Assembly: GCA_017164015.1 (NCBI GenBank)
Contig: CP071065.1
Coordinates: 1,615,409 to 1,679,408, forward strand
Reading direction: 5' to 3'
Origin: Nostoc sp. UHCC 0702
GTDB lineage: Bacteria; Cyanobacteriota; Cyanobacteriia; Cyanobacteriales; Nostocaceae
Length of the DNA stretch: 64,000 nt
The notes beneath the pieces were generated by a model. That model was not told where the DNA came from, ran no database searches, and saw only the letters and a program-made list of their open reading frames with translations. This document shows, in pieces, positions 1 to 9,353 of this stretch (the first letter of the stretch is position 1; each line of letters begins with the position of its first letter). A program made the translations under genes and the position numbers.

Positions 1-3
1 GCC

Positions 4-579
4 GTGCAAACTGGCACTACAGTTGCTGCCCAAACCTCATCCATTCCTTCCCAAAACCAACGGCGTTCTGCAAAAGATTTATCCGTTGTAGCCACCAATG
101 GGGTGTCACAGTTGAACAACCAACAAGTATTTAACCTCCAAGGCAAGTCAAGTGCGACGCACAAAAGTGCAAAGACTAGCTCTTTTCGTCTGCCTACAAT
201 GCCTAGTTCTCCAGCAGCACCTCTGTGGTTGCTGTGGTTGTATAAGTCACATCGTTATTCCTCAGTTGTGGCATTTTTGTTGGTGGTAGCAACCTTGGCC
301 GTTTATGGTTGGACAGTATATTCCCGAGAACTTTGGAGTCAGGACTTACGCAGACTGGACACCCTGCGACTTAGTGAGCGACAGCTGACAACAACCAATG
401 CAACATTGACAAACAAAATGGCAGAGGAAGCACAACGACCAACAACTGGACTAGTATCGCCAACTCCAGCCAGAACGATTTTTTTGCGTTTAACACCTGG
501 GACTACTCATCCAACACCCCCCAGCACAACACCTAATCCCCAAACCCAGCAGCAAACTTCCTCGCCACGAGGATATTAA
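4..579 (+). CDS. FtsL-like bitopic membrane protein (possibly partial at 5' end)
   Basis: 191 residues from a GTG at base 4; the frame stays open to the window edge, so the true start may lie outside. Residues 1-85 are polar and disordered-looking (rich in S, T, Q, N). One membrane segment spans about 86-107, and a short heptad-like stretch (about 110-142) follows, then a Thr/Pro-rich tail. This short-cytoplasm, single-TM, coiled-coil topology, placed directly upstream of ftsI, is that of the divisome protein FtsL. The role as an FtsL equivalent is inferred from topology and position, since FtsL is poorly conserved in sequence. It could also be an unrelated small envelope protein. Confidence 0.6.
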   Translation: MQTGTTVAAQTSSIPSQNQRRSAKDLSVVATNGVSQLNNQQVFNLQGKSSATHKSAKTSSFRLPTMPSSPAAPLWLLWLYKSHRYSSVVAFLLVVATLAVYGWTVYSRELWSQDLRRLDTLRLSERQLTTTNATLTNKMAEEAQRPTTGLVSPTPARTIFLRLTPGTTHPTPPSTTPNPQTQQQTSSPRGY

Positions 580-587
580 AATCAAGA

Positions 588-616
588 GTCAGTGGTCAGT
601 GGTCAGTGGTCAGTAG
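588..616. repeat. STRR heptamer array (TCAGTGG)
   Basis: Three to four tandem copies of a 7-bp unit close to TCAGTGG follow the stop of the FtsL-like gene. A second array of the CAACTGA type lies at 810-843, just before ftsI. Heptanucleotide short tandem repeats are characteristic of heterocystous cyanobacteria. The rest of this 274-bp gap shows no gene. Confidence 0.8.
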
Positions 617-853
617 TAAAAACAACTAAAAACGATTCTGAGATTTGGGATTACCAGGCTGTTACAAGAATCTCAAAGAATAATACCTTTAGCAATTTAG
701 TATAATAAATAACTTTTAGATTTCGCCTAACGGCAGAGCCATTCACAGAACGCCACTTATTTGGCAAGTAGAGCAAGTGGCGTGGAAACCCCCTCTCTCA
801 CACTGCATCACAACTGACAACTGACAACTGACAACTGACAAAGGACAAACCCA

Positions 854-2695
854 ATGCAGAAGTCACCGAGTAAATTAAGATTCAGAAGGTTGCAAAATCC
901 AGCATTTACAAGACGGCAAAAGCCATCAAGGCAAAAGTTAATGGAGACACCAGCCTCTAATACTCAAGACCAGATTGCGATCGCCAGATCTCGATTATTC
1001 ATAGTATGGGGCATATTAATTGCCGCTGGTATGGGGCTGGCCATCAATTTATACCAGTTACAAATCGTACAGGGTCAGAAGCTAACCCAGAAGGCACGAA
1101 ATCAGCAAATGGTGAGTTTACGCCCTTTTATGCCCCGTCGCCTGGTAGTAGACCGTAACAGCAATGTATTAGCAGTTGACCGTCCAGTATATACATTATT
1201 CGCCCATCCCAAGCTATTTGATAAATCTAATGAAGCAATGGCGGAGCAGCTTGCCCCAATGCTTGACAAAAATGCTACTGACTTAGTAAAAACTTTTCAA
1301 AGCCAAAAAAGTGGCATTACACTTGCTTCTGCCCTACCAGAATCAACTGCCGATCGCATCACTAAATTACGCATAAATGGCTTAGAGTTAATTCAGAAAT
1401 ACTCACGATTTTACCCACCAGAGGATTTGGTTGCTGATGTAGTAGGCTATGTAGATCTTGACCGTCGCGGTCAGGCAGGGGTGGAATATAGTCAGGAGAA
1501 GTTACTCGAACGTTCTGTACAAACAGTAAAGCTCAGTCGGGCGGGTAACGGCACACTCATGCCAGATCATGCACCTGAAGGCTTTCTCCATTTTGATGAC
1601 TTGCAACTGCAACTAACCATCGATAGTCGCCTGCAACGCGCTGCCCGCAATGCTCTCAAAGAACAGATGGAGAAATTTCGCGCCAAACGCGGGGCAGTAA
1701 TTGTCATGGATGCCCTAGATGGTTCTCTACTGGCTTTGGTTTCTCAGCCTACATATAACCCCAATCAATATTCTAAAGCTGATATTTCCCTATTCAAAAA
1801 CTGGACAGTAGCCGATCTCTATGAACCAGGATCGACTTTTAAGCCTGTGAATGTAGCGATCGCACTAGAAAATGGTGTCATCAAAGCAGATGATGTATTT
1901 AATGACCCTGGTAGTATCAAAGTCGCTAATTACACCATTAGAAATGCTCAGCACAACGGTTATGGGCGGATCAATATTGCTCAAATTCTGCAAAATTCTA
2001 GCAACATTGGTATGGTGCAAATCATTCAACGATTGCGCCCTTCCATCTATTACAACTGGCTAGAACGGTTGGGTCTAGGGCAAACCGTTGATACAGATTT
2101 ACCCTTTGAAGTTAGGGGTCGGCTCAAAAGTCAAGAAGAATTTATTGCATCCCCCATTGAGCCAGCCACAACTTCCTTTGGTCAGGGTTTTTCCTTAACA
2201 CCGTTACAACTGGTGCAAATGCACGGAGCTTTAGCCAACGGTGGTAAATTAGTCACACCTCATGTAGTCCGGGGGCTGATTGACAGCAAAGGACAGATGC
2301 ATTATACACCCACTCGCCCCACACCACGCCAAATTTTCTCAACTACCACAACTCAAAAGGTAGTGGAAATGATGGAAACCGTAGTTAATGAAGGAACTGG
2401 CAAAGTTTCACAAATTCCTGGATATCGCATTGCCGGCAAAACTGGTACAGCCCAAAAAGCCAGCCCCAACGGCGGCTACATCCCTGGTGCCAGAATGACT
2501 AGTTTCGTAGCTATTTTACCAGTGGAATCACCGCGCTATGTAGTATTTGCATTGGTTGACGAGCCAAAAGGAGAAAATGCTTACGGTTCTACTGTAGCTG
2601 CACCGATTGTTAAATCTGTAATGGAAACACTGATTCCCATTGAACAGATTCCCCCAAGTAAGGCAATCAATCAAGAGCCGGAAGAAGGGGAGTAG
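854..2695 (+). CDS. ftsI: Peptidoglycan transpeptidase FtsI (PBP2x/PBP3-type, class B PBP)
   Basis: 613 residues. Septal D,D-transpeptidase that cross-links peptidoglycan at the division site in the periplasm. A cytoplasmic N-terminus is followed by one membrane anchor (about 47-68), a PBP dimerisation domain (about 85-245) and the penicillin-binding domain (about 265-595). The three active-site motifs are in order: S327-T-F-K330 (nucleophile Ser327), S382-S-N384 and K529-T-G531. Length is normal for the family. AAGG about 10 bases before the ATG is a plausible ribosome site. It follows an FtsL-like gene, an arrangement reminiscent of dcw-type clusters. It ends convergent with the LysR gene, with a heptamer array between. 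Confidence 0.95.
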   Translation: MQKSPSKLRFRRLQNPAFTRRQKPSRQKLMETPASNTQDQIAIARSRLFIVWGILIAAGMGLAINLYQLQIVQGQKLTQKARNQQMVSLRPFMPRRLVVDRNSNVLAVDRPVYTLFAHPKLFDKSNEAMAEQLAPMLDKNATDLVKTFQSQKSGITLASALPESTADRITKLRINGLELIQKYSRFYPPEDLVADVVGYVDLDRRGQAGVEYSQEKLLERSVQTVKLSRAGNGTLMPDHAPEGFLHFDDLQLQLTIDSRLQRAARNALKEQMEKFRAKRGAVIVMDALDGSLLALVSQPTYNPNQYSKADISLFKNWTVADLYEPGSTFKPVNVAIALENGVIKADDVFNDPGSIKVANYTIRNAQHNGYGRINIAQILQNSSNIGMVQIIQRLRPSIYYNWLERLGLGQTVDTDLPFEVRGRLKSQEEFIASPIEPATTSFGQGFSLTPLQLVQMHGALANGGKLVTPHVVRGLIDSKGQMHYTPTRPTPRQIFSTTTTQKVVEMMETVVNEGTGKVSQIPGYRIAGKTGTAQKASPNGGYIPGARMTSFVAILPVESPRYVVFALVDEPKGENAYGSTVAAPIVKSVMETLIPIEQIPPSKAINQEPEEGE

Positions 2696-2726
2696 GGGAG
2701 ATAGGGGGATGAGGGGGATGAGGAAA

Positions 2727-2797
2727 CAACTGACAACTGACAACTGTCAACTGACAACTGTCAACTGACAACTGTCAACTGTCAACTGTCAACTGAC
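2727..2797. repeat. STRR heptamer array between convergent genes
   Basis: About ten alternating copies of CAACTGA and CAACTGT occupy most of the gap between the ends of ftsI and the LysR gene. Such a tract could form structure in either transcript, but no classical terminator is visible. Confidence 0.85.
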
Positions 2798-2804
2798 CAA
2801 TGCC

Positions 2805-3701
2805 CTATGCCCTATGCCCACTCACCTCAAGACAAGCTTTTACAAAGTCTTGAACTACATTATTAGAAGAGTCTCGTCGCCAAGCCACAGCAAGTACACT
2901 GGGGCTGACATCCTTAACTGGGCGGAAAGTCTGCCCGGACATGGTATAAACCCGTGTAGTAGTTTCTGAAACTAGAGCCACTCCTTGACCATTAATCACC
3001 GCTTCCATAGCTTCATTGGTATTGTTGACTTCTGCGCCAATAATCACTGGATGCCCTTGACGTTCATTTATTGCTAGCCAGTGATCTCGCCATATACCAG
3101 TTTCAGCTGGCACTGTAATAAACGGTTCATTAACTAAATCTGCCATCTGCAAAACTTCGCGCTGCGCCAGCGGATGGTCACAGGATAAAGCTAACCATCT
3201 TGGTTCAACCAATAAAATTTCAGTAGATAGTTTTTCTTGCTTAGGAACTGGTAACCGTAGTAAAGCAACATCGGAATTTCCAGAAAGTAGTCCTGCGCTT
3301 GGGTCTGACAACTCAAAAAAACGTATGGTTACCTTCCAACCTGGCTGTGAAGCTTGAAACCGTGCCAAAATAGATTTTGTGAATTCGCCGCCAATACTGG
3401 AGATAAAACCAACGCGTAGTTTCTGCATCTGAGTTGCCGCTACTTCCCGCACCGTCACTAAGGTAAACTGCCAGTCTTGAAGAAGCTGCTGGGCTAAAGG
3501 TAAAAGTGCTTCTCCAGCAGCAGTAAGTTGCACATCACGACTACTACGCCGCAGCAGTTCAATCCCTATTTCCCGCTCTAATTGGCGAATTTGCTTAGAT
3601 AATGCTGGTTGAGATATATATAACCGTTCGGCAGCACGGGTGAAGTTCAACTCTTCAGCCACGGCAACAAAATAACGAAGCAAACGTAAGTTACCATCCA
3701 T
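2805..3701 (-). CDS. LysR-family transcriptional regulator
   Basis: 298 residues, the usual LysR length. The N-terminal winged helix-turn-helix (residues 1-60) has the typical LRYFVAVAEELNFTRAAERL and QPALSKQIRQLE pattern, and residues about 90-295 form the periplasmic-binding-like effector domain. It is divergent from the RND efflux gene at 3952, with a dyad at 3745-3764 between them, so the pump gene is its likely target. The effector is unknown. In several bacteria, LysR regulators of this layout control a divergent transporter; applying that here is inference. Confidence 0.9.
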   Translation of the reverse strand: MDGNLRLLRYFVAVAEELNFTRAAERLYISQPALSKQIRQLEREIGIELLRRSSRDVQLTAAGEALLPLAQQLLQDWQFTLVTVREVAATQMQKLRVGFISSIGGEFTKSILARFQASQPGWKVTIRFFELSDPSAGLLSGNSDVALLRLPVPKQEKLSTEILLVEPRWLALSCDHPLAQREVLQMADLVNEPFITVPAETGIWRDHWLAINERQGHPVIIGAEVNNTNEAMEAVINGQGVALVSETTTRVYTMSGQTFRPVKDVSPSVLAVAWRRDSSNNVVQDFVKACLEVSGHRA

Positions 3702-3744
3702 GCCCTTTAGCTATCTTAATCTATTCCATTTGGTTATAGTAGTA

Positions 3745-3764
3745 TATCTTGGACTTTTAAGATA
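3745..3764. promoter_or_regulatory. Candidate LysR-type operator (TATCTT-N8-AAGATA)
   Basis: A perfect 6-bp inverted repeat with an 8-bp spacer lies 44 bp upstream of the LysR start codon, in the 250-bp divergent region before the RND gene. Its size fits an LTTR box, although the half-sites are not the textbook T-N11-A core. A GAAGGCA-type tandem repeat at about 3828-3856 fills part of the remaining gap. Confidence 0.4.
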
Positions 3765-3951
3765 ACCTGCGATACAAACTGGGAGTAAGTAATCTGATCA
3801 TTGGTAAATTGTCAAGAGGCAAGAAGTAGAAGGCAGAAGGCAGAAGGCAGAAGGCTGAAAGTTAAATTCTTAACCTATTCCTTATTGCTCCTAATCCCCA
3901 CTCCCTTTGGTCGTGGGGGTTCCGAGTTCCCCATTCCCCATTACCTAACTT

Positions 3952-6900
3952 ATGTTTGTCAATACCTTCATCAAACGTCCTGTTTTGACGACCGTTTGTA
4001 CATTGATTATTTTGCTGCTGGGAAGCATTTGTATTCCGATTCTTCCTATTTCTCAGCTACCAGACTTGGCCCCAGTTCAAATCACTGTTAGCTCTAATAA
4101 TATTGGTGCAGATGCTCAAACCACAGAAAACACTGTCACCAACATTATTGAACGGCAAATTAATGGTGTTAAAGATGTGTCTTACATATCTTCTAACACT
4201 GGTAATGATGGCGCCAGTAATATAACTGTCTCCTTTCCTACTAATGTTAATAGTGATATTGCTCAAGTCAACGTTCAAAATAAAGAGGCTCTGGCTGCAC
4301 CTCAGTTGCCAGATACCATTCAAAGAACAGGCGTGACTGTAGAAACGGCATCGAGTAGTCTGCTTCTGGCCTATGGATTTTTCTCTGAAAATAATGAGTA
4401 TGACAACATTTTTATCAGTAACTATGTTGACCTGTATATTCTCGACCAAATCAAACGAATTCCTGGTGTAGGAAAAGCCACCATTTTTGGAGAGCGCAAA
4501 TATGCCATGCGTTTGTGGCTCGATCCCAATAAACTTGCCCAATATCAACTGGCTCCTCAAGATGTAACAGCTGCCCTTCAGGAACAGAATATTCAAGTGG
4601 GTGCAGGTGCAATTGGTAAGGAACCAGCACCGGATAATCAAAACTTTGAATTTGCTTTACGCGCCAGCAGTCGATTCAAAGATGTGGCTGAATTTGAGAA
4701 CATGGTGCTAAAGGTAGGTGAAACTGGTAGTGGCACCTTAGTGAAGGTCAGAGATGTGGGTCGAGTGGAACTAGGAGCAGAGAGCTATCTAGCTGATGCT
4801 AAGTTCACCATATCAGGAAATAATCCCAAGCCAGCCGTAGGTTTGGGGATATATCAGCTTCCTGGGAGTAATGCCCTACAAGTTGCCCATGCTGTGGAAG
4901 AACAGATACAGCAGATCTCTAAAAGGTTCCCACCTGGACTAAAAACAGAGCTGGCATTTGACACTACTCCTTTTGTGGAAATTTCCCTAGAAGAAGTACT
5001 GCACACCTTGGTTGAGGCTATTATCCTAGTAGTCTTGGTCATTTTTGTGTTTTTGCAAGACTGGCGCACTACACTGATTCCGACAATTGCCATCCCCGTT
5101 TCTCTTGTTGGCTCATGTGCGGCTCTATTCGTTTTAGGATTTCAAATTAATACACTGACTTTGTTTGGCTTTGTGTTGGCGATCGGGATCGTCGTTGATG
5201 ATGCCATCATTGTGGTGGAAGCAGTTGCAGTGAAGTTGGAACAAGGCATGAAGCCTTTGCAGGCTGCTATGGAAGCGATGAAAGAGTTGTCCGGGGCAAT
5301 CATTGCCACTTCACTTGTACTCATGGCTGTGTTCATTCCAGTGGCATTCATTCCAGGCACTACTGGCATTGTCTACAAACAATTTGCGTTAACCGTTGCA
5401 GTCTCCATAGGTATCTCAACCTTCAATGCCTTAACCTTCTCTCCGAGTATGGCAGCCATTCTTATGCGTCCGGCTGCGACTCCTCGGGGCCCTTTAGGCT
5501 GGTTCTTTACAGTGTTTAATCGGGGATTTGCTTGGTTTACACGCCGATATGTCGGGTTTGTTAGCTTCCTCACCCATGTCAAGCCGATTGTGATTGGGGT
5601 TTTTATCGCTGGTTTAGCAGCAACGGTTTTCATGTACAAAGCAGTGCCTACTGGATTCATTCCAGAGGAAGATCAAGGTTACTTCTTTGTAATTGTCCAG
5701 GCTCCAGACGGGGTTTCTTTAAAGTACACCGAATCTGTAATGGAGCAGGTTGCTATGAATGTGACAGCGATTCCAGAAGTCAGAACTATTTTTATGATTA
5801 GTGGCTTTGGTTTCGATGGCAATGCTTCTAATTTAGGACTTGCATTTGTTAACCTCAAACCTTGGAAAGAAAGGCCTGAGCAATCTCAGTCTGTGTATGG
5901 AATCCTTCAGCAGCTGAACAAAAAGCTTTCCACAATTACAGAAGCCAGAGCCATTGCTGCCAATGCTCCTCCGGTGCGAGGGTTAAGTACTACAGGCGGT
6001 TTTGAGTTTATTATTCAAGATAGAACTGGCAGCGCCCCCATTGAAACTTTGGTGGAGACTGCTCAAAAATTGATTGCGGCGGCAAATAAAAAGCCTGTTT
6101 TACAACGAGTCTTCACTCAGTTCACCGCCAATACTCCCCAATTTGATATTCAGGTGAACCGCAACCAAGCCAAAGCTCTCAATGTAGATATCAATGATGT
6201 GTTTGGGGCGTTGCAAACTTACTTAGGGTCGCAGTATGTGAATAACTTTGTTCAGGGACAGCGACAGTACCGAGTATATGTCCAGGCAGATGGTGTGTTC
6301 CGTTCTAATCCTGATGATATTGGCAAGCTGTATGTCCGCTCTGGGAGTGGGGCGATGATTCCCTTAAGCAATTTGGTTGAAATTACTCCCTTTGTTGGGC
6401 CGAAAACCATCTCACATTACAACTTGTACAGGTCAATCAAGATTCAAGGCGCTCCTGCTCCTGGCGCTAGTTCTGGACAGGCAATTAAAGCGATGGAGGA
6501 GGTAGCAGCAGAGGTGTTACCTCAAGGGTTTGGTTATGAGTGGACAGGGACTTATCTCCAGGAAAAGACTTCTGGGGGAGCTACAAGCTTGATTTTTGCT
6601 TTAGCGATCGTTATTGTCTTTCTTGTATTGGCAGCTCAGTATGAAAGCTACATTGACCCGATTATTATTTTGCTGACGGTTCCTTTAGCAATTTTGGGAG
6701 CAATGACTGCTATTTGGCTACGCTCGAATGTCTTCATGGTAGGTAGCCTTTTCCCAAAGGTGGTAAATGATATCTATTGCCAAGTGGGTTTGGTAACATT
6801 AATTGGTCTGTCAGCGAAGAATGCGATTTTAGTCGTAGAATTTGCTAATCAGTTGCATGAGCAGGGTATGAGTTACACGCGGGCGGCGGTGAAAGCAGGA

Positions 6901-7218
6901 GAAGAACGGTTACGACCGATTCTCATGACTGCCTTTGCGGCGTTGTTAGGATTTTTGCCCTTGGTCATTTCTGAGGGTGCTGGAGCCAGCAGTCGTTGGT
7001 CTCTAGGGACGGCACTTTTTGGAGGGCTATTGCTGGCAACGTTTTTGAGTCTGTTCTTAGTGCCGATTCTGTACATCCTAGTTAAGACTTTAGCTGCTTC
7101 TGTGTTTTCTCAGAAGCGTTCGGGACGCTCAAATCCTCCGCAACCGCCAGATTCTGGTAACGGTGCGGGAGGTAGACATAAAGCTTTGCCTGCTAGCTCA
7201 AGCCAGCCAGAGTCATAG
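3952..7218 (+). CDS. RND-family efflux pump inner-membrane subunit (AcrB/HAE1 type)
   Basis: 1088 residues. Proton-driven export of hydrophobic compounds across the envelope as a homotrimer. The start is the typical FVNTFIKRPVLTT. Twelve membrane segments occur in two halves around large periplasmic loops. The proton-relay pair is D416-D417 in TM4, and the TM10 lysine is K956 (within GLSAKNAIL). An extra stretch of about 10 residues, including FMVGSLFP, precedes the VNDIYCQVGL motif in the second half. No membrane-fusion protein or outer-membrane channel gene is adjacent, so partners must be encoded elsewhere. No Shine-Dalgarno is seen. The divergent LysR gene is the probable regulator. The substrate cannot be told from sequence. 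Confidence 0.93.
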   Translation: MFVNTFIKRPVLTTVCTLIILLLGSICIPILPISQLPDLAPVQITVSSNNIGADAQTTENTVTNIIERQINGVKDVSYISSNTGNDGASNITVSFPTNVNSDIAQVNVQNKEALAAPQLPDTIQRTGVTVETASSSLLLAYGFFSENNEYDNIFISNYVDLYILDQIKRIPGVGKATIFGERKYAMRLWLDPNKLAQYQLAPQDVTAALQEQNIQVGAGAIGKEPAPDNQNFEFALRASSRFKDVAEFENMVLKVGETGSGTLVKVRDVGRVELGAESYLADAKFTISGNNPKPAVGLGIYQLPGSNALQVAHAVEEQIQQISKRFPPGLKTELAFDTTPFVEISLEEVLHTLVEAIILVVLVIFVFLQDWRTTLIPTIAIPVSLVGSCAALFVLGFQINTLTLFGFVLAIGIVVDDAIIVVEAVAVKLEQGMKPLQAAMEAMKELSGAIIATSLVLMAVFIPVAFIPGTTGIVYKQFALTVAVSIGISTFNALTFSPSMAAILMRPAATPRGPLGWFFTVFNRGFAWFTRRYVGFVSFLTHVKPIVIGVFIAGLAATVFMYKAVPTGFIPEEDQGYFFVIVQAPDGVSLKYTESVMEQVAMNVTAIPEVRTIFMISGFGFDGNASNLGLAFVNLKPWKERPEQSQSVYGILQQLNKKLSTITEARAIAANAPPVRGLSTTGGFEFIIQDRTGSAPIETLVETAQKLIAAANKKPVLQRVFTQFTANTPQFDIQVNRNQAKALNVDINDVFGALQTYLGSQYVNNFVQGQRQYRVYVQADGVFRSNPDDIGKLYVRSGSGAMIPLSNLVEITPFVGPKTISHYNLYRSIKIQGAPAPGASSGQAIKAMEEVAAEVLPQGFGYEWTGTYLQEKTSGGATSLIFALAIVIVFLVLAAQYESYIDPIIILLTVPLAILGAMTAIWLRSNVFMVGSLFPKVVNDIYCQVGLVTLIGLSAKNAILVVEFANQLHEQGMSYTRAAVKAGEERLRPILMTAFAALLGFLPLVISEGAGASSRWSLGTALFGGLLLATFLSLFLVPILYILVKTLAASVFSQKRSGRSNPPQPPDSGNGAGGRHKALPASSSQPES

Positions 7219-7430
7219 TATGGTGAAAGAGCGATCGCATTCCTTTTCATAGCAAAGTGCTGAGTAATGTAGGGTGGCAAAGCCCATCCTACGTATATTT
7301 CAAAAAACAAATAGGAGTCTTATATCTAACTACGGCTAGAAATTGCTAACTAAAAACAATCAGAGAGTTAGGTTTTAGAGTTTTATCCCCCCTGATCCCC
7401 TGCTCCAAAAGCTCCCCTGCTCCTAGACTT

Positions 7431-8534
7431 TTAAACTTGATAAGTTTGCCTTAGTGCCTCTTCTATAGAACCCACTCGTTGGAATATTTCTATTAGTTCA
7501 TGAGATTTTGTTTTTCGCTTTGCTAGCATTACTTTCAATGGTGTTAATAAATCAATGTCTGGGTCATCCCCAAGGGCAATCTCAGATGCTAGCAAAACTT
7601 TTTTGGCGTTGGCAATAATATCTTCGTTGTCAAAGCCTGATTTTGCTGATAGTTGGTGTAGAGATGCATCAGGTATAGTTGCTCTGCCTGGCAAAGTTTC
7701 GTCTATAATCAAACCTTTTAACAATGCTAACAATCCCGCATAGATAGAAAAATCATCACAACTATCACAAGCTTTAAATTCTATGCGACCTACTTCAGCA
7801 GGAATGCGTGCTATTTTTGTCAATGAAGGTACACTATCAATCAACTGTTTCTGTTCTTTAACAAAAACTAGGGCTGCTGGTCTTTTACCTGTTCTAATAA
7901 ACGTTCGTACTGACAGACCATCCCATAAATCTCTTTTATAAAAAGGGGAACTATAACTAAAAGGAACAATGTATGGACTATAATAAGTTAACTTTCTCCC
8001 AAGATCAATCACACGTTCAATAGCCAAATCTGCCACAGAAATGTTTAAATCTGGGCCGTATGTAACCATGTAAATATTGGCAGTTTGTTCATCAGGGTAT
8101 GACTGTAGCTGTCTAATTTCATAATCATTTAACGGGGGTTGAGGCTCAAAAACTTGATTGTAAGGATTAAAACTAGTTAAAACTGGTGAAAAGCCGAATT
8201 CAGCTGCCACCTCGCATAATAAGCGAAAACTTCCTGATAATTCGCTAATAGCACCTGCAATATTAGAGTGTATGGTTGTTCTAATTTCGATACCTTTAGG
8301 TAGACAATCAATCGGCTTGTCAGAATCAGCAAACCTTTCAAACCCCTCAATGTACCATCTCTTCTTTTTAATTCCAGCATCACCTACACGCAGTTGAGGA
8401 TAATCATTAGGATATGTGGGTAGCCTTTCAATAATTTGCTGGAAATCAGCAAATTTGGTGTGAAAAAAATCTGCAAACTTGCCTTCCTTGTTGAGAAAAG
8501 CAACTTCATGTTCAATACCAAAAAAAAACTTCAT
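7431..8534 (-). CDS. Glutamate-cysteine-ligase-like carboxylate-amine ligase (GCS2 fold)
   Basis: 367 residues. The N-terminus, with GIEHEVAFL at residues 6-14, matches the acidic metal/ATP-binding strand of glutamate-cysteine ligases. An RIEFKACDSCDD motif near residue 250 resembles the distal active-site strand of GCS2/YbdK-type ligases. The family forms gamma-glutamyl or similar amide bonds using ATP. I cannot tell whether this is the housekeeping GshA or a paralogue with another substrate. The gene stands alone between intergenic repeats, downstream of the pump and convergent with it. Confidence 0.7.
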   Translation of the reverse strand: MKFFFGIEHEVAFLNKEGKFADFFHTKFADFQQIIERLPTYPNDYPQLRVGDAGIKKKRWYIEGFERFADSDKPIDCLPKGIEIRTTIHSNIAGAISELSGSFRLLCEVAAEFGFSPVLTSFNPYNQVFEPQPPLNDYEIRQLQSYPDEQTANIYMVTYGPDLNISVADLAIERVIDLGRKLTYYSPYIVPFSYSSPFYKRDLWDGLSVRTFIRTGKRPAALVFVKEQKQLIDSVPSLTKIARIPAEVGRIEFKACDSCDDFSIYAGLLALLKGLIIDETLPGRATIPDASLHQLSAKSGFDNEDIIANAKKVLLASEIALGDDPDIDLLTPLKVMLAKRKTKSHELIEIFQRVGSIEEALRQTYQV

Positions 8535-9353
8535 ATATATAGCAGGGGACTGGGGAACTCGGGGGCCCCACGACCGGAGGGAGTGGGGATTAGGGGCAAT
8601 GGGGACTGGGGACTGGGTGAAAAGTCTTTGTCTTGAAAAGTTCAGATCGGCGTCAGCCGCCGCTGGGACTTTTCGCTTTGTGTCTAGGTTTTATCATCTG
8701 TTGATGTCCTAACCACCAAGGCTTTTGCTATACCTTAATTATTTATATCAACCTCAACTAATTACTCTTTTACCACTCTAAAATTACCTAAATTATGCTT
8801 TTTGAATCGGGAGCATTACTTGCATCTACAATTCTATCTGAGAATATATTTCATTAGCAAGTTGTTCAAAATCATCATCAATTACATGAAACATTTCAGA
8901 CATTTGGGGTCTACTATAATTTAGTCTGCTGCCTGAAGCTCAAAAGCTTTAGACAGAGGGAAATTAGTAGCATTTATTGAATGACACTGAGGTTAACTTT
9001 GGTTTTATTCATCAATGCCTGGACTATATGAATTAACTTTCCTTTCTAATTTTAACTAGAAAAATTCTCAATACTAGTCTCAAACAGATTTTACCGCAAG
9101 ATGGACTGTTGCAGATTGTAAAATTTCTTTGGTTGAATCTGCCTAGGAATCAAGGGTATGTTACAGCTTTGCTATTATGCAGAATGTTATGTGGCGGTGC
9201 GTTAGGCACTTTGCTCATGTTTTTCGTAATCGTATCGAAATATACGCCTAAGATTCCTTGCTGTCGTGGTATAAAAGCTAATTTTGGATTAAAAAGCTGT
9301 TTTGTAAGTTAAAATCGGACATTAATTTACAACTGCATTTATATTCAGTTAAT
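8535..9353. other. 819-bp intergenic region, no convincing gene
   Basis: Positions 8540-8625 hold GGGGACTG-type short repeats and a stretch repeated elsewhere in cyanobacterial genomes. On the minus strand at about 8843-8920, a 25-codon frame beginning MSEMFHVIDDDFEQ has natural-looking composition but no relative I recognise; it may be the remnant of an antitoxin-sized gene. The frame at 9109-9312 looks non-coding. The final 100 bases are AT-rich and probably carry the promoter of the gene at 9354. Confidence 0.5.

Noticed and set aside
3801..4091. 96-residue frame overlapping the RND start
   Set aside because: Begins in a GAAGGCA repeat and overlaps the RND gene in another frame.
9109..9312. 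67-residue frame
   Set aside because: Composition is not natural, no ribosome site, and part matches a dispersed GGTGCGTTAGGCAC-type repeat.
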